Assembly (NCBI RefSeq): GCF_900111795.1
Contig: NZ_FOJQ01000001.1
Coordinates: 1 to 64,000 of the forward strand
Reading direction: 5' to 3'
From: Anoxybacillus pushchinoensis
Lineage (GTDB): Bacteria; Bacillota; Bacilli; Bacillales; Anoxybacillaceae
DNA length: 64,000 bases
Part shown: one piece after another, positions 59,191 to 64,000 of the stretch
Layout of the letters: every line of letters begins with the position of its first letter
Position numbering within the stretch: the first letter of the stretch is position 1
Translations under genes and position numbers: made by a program
The notes under the pieces: model-generated
The model's input: only the letters and a program-made list of their open reading frames with translations
Database searches by the model: none
Told to the model about the DNA's origin: nothing

Positions 59191-59812
59191 GTTGATCCCT
59201 TTCTTTTTCCAACGAGCTCATTGCTTTTTTTCGCTCATGAGCTAGCTGTTGTAGCTCTTGATTGAACAGCTGACGAAAGCGAGGTTCGCTCGTTTTTCGC
59301 TGCAAAAGCGACTGCAGCAATTTCCATACGCCCGCCGCATCAAGCATAGAGTCGAGGCGCGCTTCATGTTGCTTAAGCAGCTCTTCAATTTCTTGCTCAT
59401 CGGTAATTTCCTTTAATAAGTGGATCGATTCGCCTACACCGACAACAAACACACGCCGACCAACTTTCACAATTTGAATCGTTCGATTCGTTCCTAAACT
59501 TGTCCCACCTAAATGTTGAATGAGCCCTTTTCGCTCATAAAATCGGTTTTGTTTATTTAACCATCTTAAAAGGGAATATAGTAAAAAGATAACAAAAGCC
59601 GTCGCGGCAATAAGTTTGACAAAGTCCCAAACGGCAACAGGAGACGGTTGGGCAATCGTTTCATTTGGCGCATCATTGTTCGTTTGTTGTTCCTTACATG
59701 CTTCTGGATGCTCTAAACATTCTTTCACGCTATTCGTTTGTTCTGCAAAAGCAGGGGACACTGCTTGCAGAACAACGAACGCGCACAATATGATCATGCG
59801 TATATAGCGCAA
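59183..59812 (-). CDS. fliO: Flagellar biosynthesis protein FliO (FliZ of Bacillus)
   Basis: A 209-residue protein with a cleavable-looking signal (MIILCAFVVLQAVSPAFAEQ), a short extracytoplasmic part with two Cys (KECLEHPEACK), one membrane helix (about 65-85) and a cytoplasmic domain containing the FliO-type segment IQHLGGTSLGTNRTIQIVKVG. It assists assembly of the FliPQR pore. TTG start with agaggtgg upstream. It lies between cheY and fliP, where B. subtilis has fliZ. Confidence 0.9.
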   Translation of the reverse strand: MRYIRMIILCAFVVLQAVSPAFAEQTNSVKECLEHPEACKEQQTNNDAPNETIAQPSPVAVWDFVKLIAATAFVIFLLYSLLRWLNKQNRFYERKGLIQHLGGTSLGTNRTIQIVKVGRRVFVVGVGESIHLLKEITDEQEIEELLKQHEARLDSMLDAAGVWKLLQSLLQRKTSEPRFRQLFNQELQQLAHERKKAMSSLEKERDQHE

Positions 59813-59824
59813 TGAATTCCACCT

Positions 59825-60184
59825 CTAACCGAGCGTTTTGTTGATTGCTTCAATGACGCGATCTGCCTGGAACGGCTTAACGATAAAATCTTTTGCTCCT
59901 GCTTGAATCGCATCGATGACCATCGCTTGTTGCCCCATTGCAGAGCACATAATAACTTTCGCGTTGCTATCAATTTTTTTAATTTCTTTCAATGCTGTAA
60001 TGCCATCCATTTCTGGCATCGTAATATCCATCGTCACTAAGTCCGGGCGAAACTCTTTATATTTTTCTACCGCCTGCGCCCCATCAGCTGCTTCCGCTAC
60101 GACTTCGTGTCCGTTTTTCGTTAAAATATCTTTAATCATCATTCTCATAAATGCTGCATCATCAACAATTAAAATTCTTGCCAT
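59825..60184 (-). CDS. cheY: Chemotaxis response regulator CheY
   Basis: A 119-residue single receiver domain. Acidic residues Asp8 and Asp9, the phospho-acceptor Asp53 (TMDITMPEMDG) and the conserved Lys in FIVKPF are present. CheY-P binds FliM and FliY at the motor switch. It lies between fliY and fliO. Confidence 0.97.
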   Translation of the reverse strand: MARILIVDDAAFMRMMIKDILTKNGHEVVAEAADGAQAVEKYKEFRPDLVTMDITMPEMDGITALKEIKKIDSNAKVIMCSAMGQQAMVIDAIQAGAKDFIVKPFQADRVIEAINKTLG

Positions 60185-60203
60185 TCTCCGAAAACCTCCC
60201 GAA

Positions 60204-61355
60204 TTATCGTAAATTGTTTAACCGATCGCTCTGGCTAATAATGCTTGTTACACGCACCCCGAAATTTTCATCGATAACTACCACTTCACCTTTGGCAATT
60301 AGTTTATTGTTTACTAAAATGTCAACAGGCTCACCAGCTAGTTTGTCGAGCTCAATAATCGATCCTGACGATAAGCTTAAAATATCTTGCACTGATCGCT
60401 TCGTGCGTCCAAGTTCTACCGTCACTTGCAACGGAATGTCGAGCAACATATCGAGATTGCGCGGCTCCGCTTCCGGTAGTGTTGCAGGTTCGAAGCTTGC
60501 AAAAGCAACAGGCTGGACGTTGACAGGCTGCTGCACAGCTCCTGTTCCGAAATGTTGAGGAGCCTCTTTTTGCGTTTGTTGAGCCGATGAAGGCGCTGGC
60601 TGCGTTGGTGCGGATGGCGCGGTTTGGCGTGGCTCATTCGTATTTATTGTAGCTGATGTTTGCGTATTTGTACTAGACGGATTTAATAAATTTTCAACTA
60701 ATTCTTTCGCAAAATGAATCGGAAGTAACTGCATAATGTTTGAATCAATTGAGTTCCCTACTTTTAAACGGAACGATACTTTCACGAGCACATCGTCTGG
60801 CGGTAAATATTCAAACCCTTCGCCTTCTGATAAATCAAGCAAGTGCAAAGTCGGGGGAGAAATGTCAACTTTTTTACTAAAAATCGTCGACATCGATGTC
60901 GCCGCCGATCCCATCATTTGATTCATCGCTTCCTGTACAGCACTCAATTGAATTTCGTCCATAAAATCGGGTGGATTTGTGCCATCTCCCCCCATCATTA
61001 AATCTGCGATAATCGCAGCGTCAGATTGTTTAATGACAAGTAAATTTGTTCCTAAAAATCCTTCCCTATAGCTCACTTGAATCGCAACGTACGGATGCGG
61101 GAATTCTTCTGCTACACGCGCACGTTCGATGAGTGAAACGCTCGGCGTTGTAATTTCAACTTTTTGATTTAATAGCATCGATAACGCTGTCGCTGAACTA
61201 CCAAACGAAATATTTCCAATTTCACCAAGTGCATCTTGCTCGATTGGTGTCAACACGTCATCAATTGACATTGTGCTAGACGGCATCGGATCTTCATCAA
61301 TCCCACGCAACAACGCATCAATCTCGTCTTGAGATAACATATCGTCACTCATCAT
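60204..61355 (-). CDS. fliY: Flagellar switch protein and CheY-P phosphatase FliY
   Basis: A 383-residue protein. N-terminal CheY-binding peptide (MLSQDEIDALLRGI), two CheC-type phosphatase motifs (LGEIGNISFGSSATALSML and LSAVQEAMNQMMGSAATSM), a Pro/Thr/Gln-rich linker (about 235-290), and a C-terminal FliN/SpoA domain (LDIPLQVTVELGRTKRSVQDIL). Bacilli use FliY in place of a separate FliN. Its start overlaps fliM by 11 bases. Confidence 0.95.
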   Translation of the reverse strand: MMSDDMLSQDEIDALLRGIDEDPMPSSTMSIDDVLTPIEQDALGEIGNISFGSSATALSMLLNQKVEITTPSVSLIERARVAEEFPHPYVAIQVSYREGFLGTNLLVIKQSDAAIIADLMMGGDGTNPPDFMDEIQLSAVQEAMNQMMGSAATSMSTIFSKKVDISPPTLHLLDLSEGEGFEYLPPDDVLVKVSFRLKVGNSIDSNIMQLLPIHFAKELVENLLNPSSTNTQTSATINTNEPRQTAPSAPTQPAPSSAQQTQKEAPQHFGTGAVQQPVNVQPVAFASFEPATLPEAEPRNLDMLLDIPLQVTVELGRTKRSVQDILSLSSGSIIELDKLAGEPVDILVNNKLIAKGEVVVIDENFGVRVTSIISQSDRLNNLR

Positions 61356-62343
61356 CGCCGTCTTCCCCCTTTATAACATCTAAAATTTGTACCGCTAATC
61401 GTTTGTTCATTTTTCCTGGCTGTCCGATAAACTTCGGCACATCTCCTACTTTAATCACGAGTGGATCACGTACCGTTTGATCGAGTTGAATGACATCGCC
61501 AACAGAGAGTTGCAAAAACTCTTGTACAGAAATGGTCGATGTTCCGAGCTGTGCAATCATCGGTACTTTCGTTTGTTTTAGCCGTTTTTGCAACGTTGCG
61601 ACTTCTTCCGGTTCGCGCTCTTTTTTTTGCGTCTGCATCCAATAATGGACGGATAATTTCGGGATGATTGGTTCTAGCACGACGTGCGGAATACAAATAT
61701 TAATCATTCCACTAATGTCGCCAATTTGCGTATTTAATGAAATGACGACAACCGTTTCATTCGGCGATACCATTTGTAAAAATTGTGGATTTACTTCGAA
61801 GTCAGTAAGCATCGGTTCCATATCAGCGACCGATTCCCACGCTTCGCGCAAGTTGCTAAACGCTTTTTCAAACAAGTTCGACATAATTTTCGTTTCGATT
61901 TCTGTTAAATTTTCAATTTTATTTAAGCTCATTCCTCTGCCACCCAATACACGATCAAGCATCGCATAAGCGATATTTGGGTTCACTTCTAACAGCACGC
62001 GCCCATCAAGTGGTGGAATTTCAAATATTGTTAAAATTGTCATTTTCGGAATGGAGCGAATAAATTCCTCATACGGCAATTGATCAGCGGATGCGACTGA
62101 AATTTGCACGTATGTGCGCAATTGAGCGGAAAAAAATGTCGTCAGCAAACGAGCGAAGTTTTCATGTATGCGCGTCAAACTGCGAATTTGATCTTTCGAA
62201 AACCGCAACGCTCGTTTAAAGTCATACACTTTCACTTTCTTCTCTGCTTCTTCCTTTTTCAATTCATCAGCGCTCATCTCTCCAGCAGATAGCGCTGCCA
62301 GCAGGGCATCAATTTCATTTTGCGACAAAACTTCCCCTGACAC
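61345..62343 (-). CDS. fliM: Flagellar motor switch protein FliM
   Basis: A 332-residue C-ring protein: N-terminal CheY-P-binding peptide (LSQNEIDALLAAL), CheC-like middle domain (YDFKRALRFSKDQIRSLTRI; LLEVNPNIAYAMLDRVLGGRG) and C-terminal SpoA domain. I choose the GTG at 62343, preceded by taggaggtgagaac; it gives the same start (MSGEVLSQNEIDALL) and length as B. subtilis FliM. Confidence 0.95.
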   Translation of the reverse strand: MSGEVLSQNEIDALLAALSAGEMSADELKKEEAEKKVKVYDFKRALRFSKDQIRSLTRIHENFARLLTTFFSAQLRTYVQISVASADQLPYEEFIRSIPKMTILTIFEIPPLDGRVLLEVNPNIAYAMLDRVLGGRGMSLNKIENLTEIETKIMSNLFEKAFSNLREAWESVADMEPMLTDFEVNPQFLQMVSPNETVVVISLNTQIGDISGMINICIPHVVLEPIIPKLSVHYWMQTQKKEREPEEVATLQKRLKQTKVPMIAQLGTSTISVQEFLQLSVGDVIQLDQTVRDPLVIKVGDVPKFIGQPGKMNKRLAVQILDVIKGEDGDDE

Positions 62344-62374
62344 CGTTCTCACCTCCTACTCCTATTTATATCGT

Positions 62375-62803
62375 TTACTGGAGAATGAAGGAGGTTATGT
62401 AAATTTTTTCGACTTTTCCTTCTTGCATGAGTTCATTCATACGCTCCTGTAATTTTTTTTCTAAAAGCAATTTGCCTTGCTTCCCTTTAAACTGCTCTGC
62501 TGTCATTTCTGAAAGTTCCTCAATAATAATATGTTTAATCTGAAAGTCTCGCTTTTCTGCCTCTTCTTTCGCTTTCTTGCTGTCTGTTTGAACTTTAAAC
62601 GCGATTTTTATAAAACTACCATCCGATAAGTTCGTCATCATTTCAGGAACATCAAACGAACTCGCGATAATTTGATCAACCGTCGGCTCCTTCGGTTCGT
62701 TATTCCCTATAAACTTCATAACAACAACAAGCGCAACGACGCTAACGAGCGTAATGACCCCCATGATGATAAACATCACTTTTAACATCTTATTGTCTTT
62801 CAA
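62375..62803 (-). CDS. fliL: Flagellar basal body-associated protein FliL
   Basis: A 142-residue protein with one N-terminal membrane helix (VMFIIMGVITLVSVVALVVV) and a periplasm-side stomatin-like FliL domain ending with EGKVEKIYITSFILQ. It stabilises stator function around the rod. The TTG start overlaps flbD by 14 bases. Confidence 0.92.
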   Translation of the reverse strand: MKDNKMLKVMFIIMGVITLVSVVALVVVMKFIGNNEPKEPTVDQIIASSFDVPEMMTNLSDGSFIKIAFKVQTDSKKAKEEAEKRDFQIKHIIIEELSEMTAEQFKGKQGKLLLEKKLQERMNELMQEGKVEKIYITSFILQ

Positions 62804-63017
62804 CGTCGGATCCCTCCGCCTCTCTCCTTAACCCGAGCACAGAAATGTTACGATAAAACGTTTCTACTAATGACATAACATCTTCTACAGACTCCCGCAC
62901 GACAAACTTTTTGCCATTCGTTAACGTAATGGTCGTGTCTGGAAACGCTTCAACTTGCTCTATGTAGATGGCGTTTAACGTGAAAGGCTTTCCATTTAGT
63001 CGCGTTAATCGAATCAT
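62790..63017 (-). CDS. flbD: Flagellar protein FlbD/SwrD
   Basis: A 75-residue protein of the FlbD family (MIRLTRLNGKPFTLNAIYIEQVEAFPDTTITLTNGKKFVV), placed between flgE and fliL. The B. subtilis orthologue SwrD raises motor torque by supporting stator recruitment. Gene overlaps fliL. A GC-rich hairpin lies just before its start. Confidence 0.9.
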   Translation of the reverse strand: MIRLTRLNGKPFTLNAIYIEQVEAFPDTTITLTNGKKFVVRESVEDVMSLVETFYRNISVLGLRREAEGSDVERQ

Positions 63018-63024
63018 TATGTAT

Positions 63025-63042
63025 CGGGGGCAACTGCCCCCG
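63025..63042 (-). other. GC-rich stem-loop between flgE and flbD
   Basis: A 7-bp perfect stem, cgggggc/gcccccg, with a 4-base loop lies in the 47-base gap between flgE and flbD. No U-tract follows. As hook protein is needed in many more copies than the downstream products, a stabilising or attenuating role is inferred. Confidence 0.65.
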
Positions 63043-63064
63043 TCCCCCCTTTATTCATTATTCA

Positions 63065-63871
63065 TTATCTTTTCAAATTGACAAGCTCTTGTAAAATTTC
63101 ATCCGACGTTGTAATAATGCGTGTATTCGCTTGGAATCCGCGTTGTGCGACAATCATTTCCGTGAATTCCTCCGCTAAGTCAACATTTGACATTTCTAAC
63201 GTACCTGGGACTAGTATTCCTGCTCCGTTCTGTCCCGGAGAGGTATTAACCGCTGCACCAGAGTTTGTTGTTGGTCGATAAAGATTTTGCCCTACTTTCT
63301 CTAGTCCCTCATTGTTGTTAAATTTTGCTAAACGTATTTGCCCAGCAGTCACCAAGTTCCCTGAAGCATCCACATAACTAACTGTTCCATCTGCACCGAT
63401 GCTAAAACTTTTAGCGTTTGTAGGAATGTTAATTTTTCCAACTTGTCCTATCAAATACAAGCCATCAGCATTGACAATATCCCCATTTTCATCCAAATAA
63501 AAATTTCCCGCTCTTGTATATACTGGATTAGTAACATTATTATTATTATCTACGTTTGCAAGTACAAAAAATCCATCTCCAGAAATAGCTAAGTCTAAAG
63601 CGCGACCCGTTGTCTGCAAACTACCTTGAGTATGTACTGTATCAATAGCTGATAATTGAGAACCTAGACCCACTTGTTTTGGATTAACTCCACCTTTCCC
63701 TCCTGACGCACCACTTGCTCCTGAAATTTGTTGGCTAACTAAGTCTTTAAAAATAGTACGTCCCTTTTTAAAACCATATGTGTTTACGTTGGCAATGTTA
63801 TTTCCGATTACATCTAATTTTACTTGGAAATTTTTCATTCCTCCGATTCCAGAGTACATAGAACGTAGCAT
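63065..63871 (-). CDS. flgE: Flagellar hook protein FlgE (annotated FlgG-like in Bacillus)
   Basis: A 268-residue hook/basal-body rod-family protein. The N-terminal heptad region has LRSMYSGIGGMKNFQVKLDVIGNNIANVNTYGFKK, and the C-terminus has SNVDLAEEFTEMIVAQRGFQANTRIITTSDEILQELV. Both ends are needed for export and polymerisation. The short Bacillus hook protein in this locus was formerly named FlgG; I call it FlgE because flbD and fliL follow. The middle (about 100-200) is Asn-rich (NVDNNNNV) and visibly more AT-rich than the neighbouring genes. ATG preceded by gggagagg. Confidence 0.9.
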   Translation of the reverse strand: MLRSMYSGIGGMKNFQVKLDVIGNNIANVNTYGFKKGRTIFKDLVSQQISGASGASGGKGGVNPKQVGLGSQLSAIDTVHTQGSLQTTGRALDLAISGDGFFVLANVDNNNNVTNPVYTRAGNFYLDENGDIVNADGLYLIGQVGKINIPTNAKSFSIGADGTVSYVDASGNLVTAGQIRLAKFNNNEGLEKVGQNLYRPTTNSGAAVNTSPGQNGAGILVPGTLEMSNVDLAEEFTEMIVAQRGFQANTRIITTSDEILQELVNLKR

Positions 63872-64000
63872 AAAACCTCTCCCTTTCTTAACGATTTTAA
63901 ATAAAAGGCTTCAATTATTCTGCGCGCTTTTGAACCTCTGAAAAGATTCAACCTTATATAATAGCATCATTAATAATATACAATATATCGTTCTTGTAAA
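63872..64000 (-). promoter_or_regulatory. Apparently non-coding region upstream of flgE with a possible promoter
   Basis: In B. subtilis flgD lies immediately before flgE; here at least 129 bases up to the window edge contain no recognisable coding frame. On the minus strand, TTGTAT and TATATA (near 63956-63985) are spaced by 17 bases and could form a sigma-A promoter; a 7-bp hairpin (ttgaatc/ggttcaa, one G-T pair) follows. The region is AT-rich. Confidence 0.4.

Overview
The window is chromosomal DNA from a spore-forming, flagellated, thermophilic member of the Bacillaceae. Gene order, protein sequences and moderate GC fit Anoxybacillus (or the close relatives Geobacillus and Parageobacillus). 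I could not run a similarity search, so this placement rests on recognition of the protein families and their order. Spore genes (spoVFA, spoVFB, spoIIIE), the PolC-type replicase, paired RNase J, sigma-D, SwrB and FliY all point to Bacillales. Nearly every gene lies on the minus strand, so the transcripts run from high to low coordinates.

Read in the direction of transcription (from base 64000 down), the layout is as follows. (1) Bases 64000-45812 are the distal two thirds of the fla/che operon: flgE, flbD (swrD), fliL, fliM, fliY, cheY, fliO, fliP, fliQ, fliR, flhB, flhA, flhF, flhG, cheB, cheA, cheW, cheC, cheD, a two-helix membrane protein, sigD, a small basic protein, swrB. It builds the basal body, export gate and chemotaxis core and encodes the sigma factor for late flagellar genes. 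(2) Bases 45811-36840 hold rpsB-tsf-pyrH-frr and then uppS-cdsA-dxr-rseP-proS: translation, UMP kinase, isoprenoid and phospholipid synthesis, and regulated membrane proteolysis. (3) Bases 36735-22775 hold polC, then the rimP-nusA-ylxR-ylxQ-infB-ylxP-rbfA-truB-ribF cluster, then rpsO and pnp. (4) Bases 22654-10136 hold ylxY, mlpA, ymxH, the dipicolinate synthase pair, asd-dapG-dapA, rnjB, tepA, ylzJ and spoIIIE. Asd, DapG and DapA make the dihydrodipicolinate precursor that SpoVFA/SpoVFB turn into the spore solute dipicolinate. (5) Bases 9934-4375 hold a YmfC-type GntR regulator and a complete nucleoside ABC transporter (nupNOPQ type). (6) Bases 4374-1 are accessory: a badly decayed proline dehydrogenase pseudogene, an intact PutP/OpuE-type Na+/proline symporter, an orphan GntP-family permease, and the left end plus tnpB start of an IS200/IS605-type element cut by the window edge.

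Most of the window is conserved core genome and I see no convincing new multi-gene system. The points worth a second look are smaller: the multiply mutated proline dehydrogenase next to an intact proline transporter; an RNase J2 that keeps the zinc-ligand motifs recalled as lost in B. subtilis J2; two small uncharacterised genes flanking sigD; a candidate GntR operator; structured leaders of rpsB and rpsO; several strong intra-operon hairpins without U-tracts; a 15-bp tandem duplication inside the rnjB terminator; and an AT-rich flgE preceded by apparently non-coding DNA where flgD is expected.
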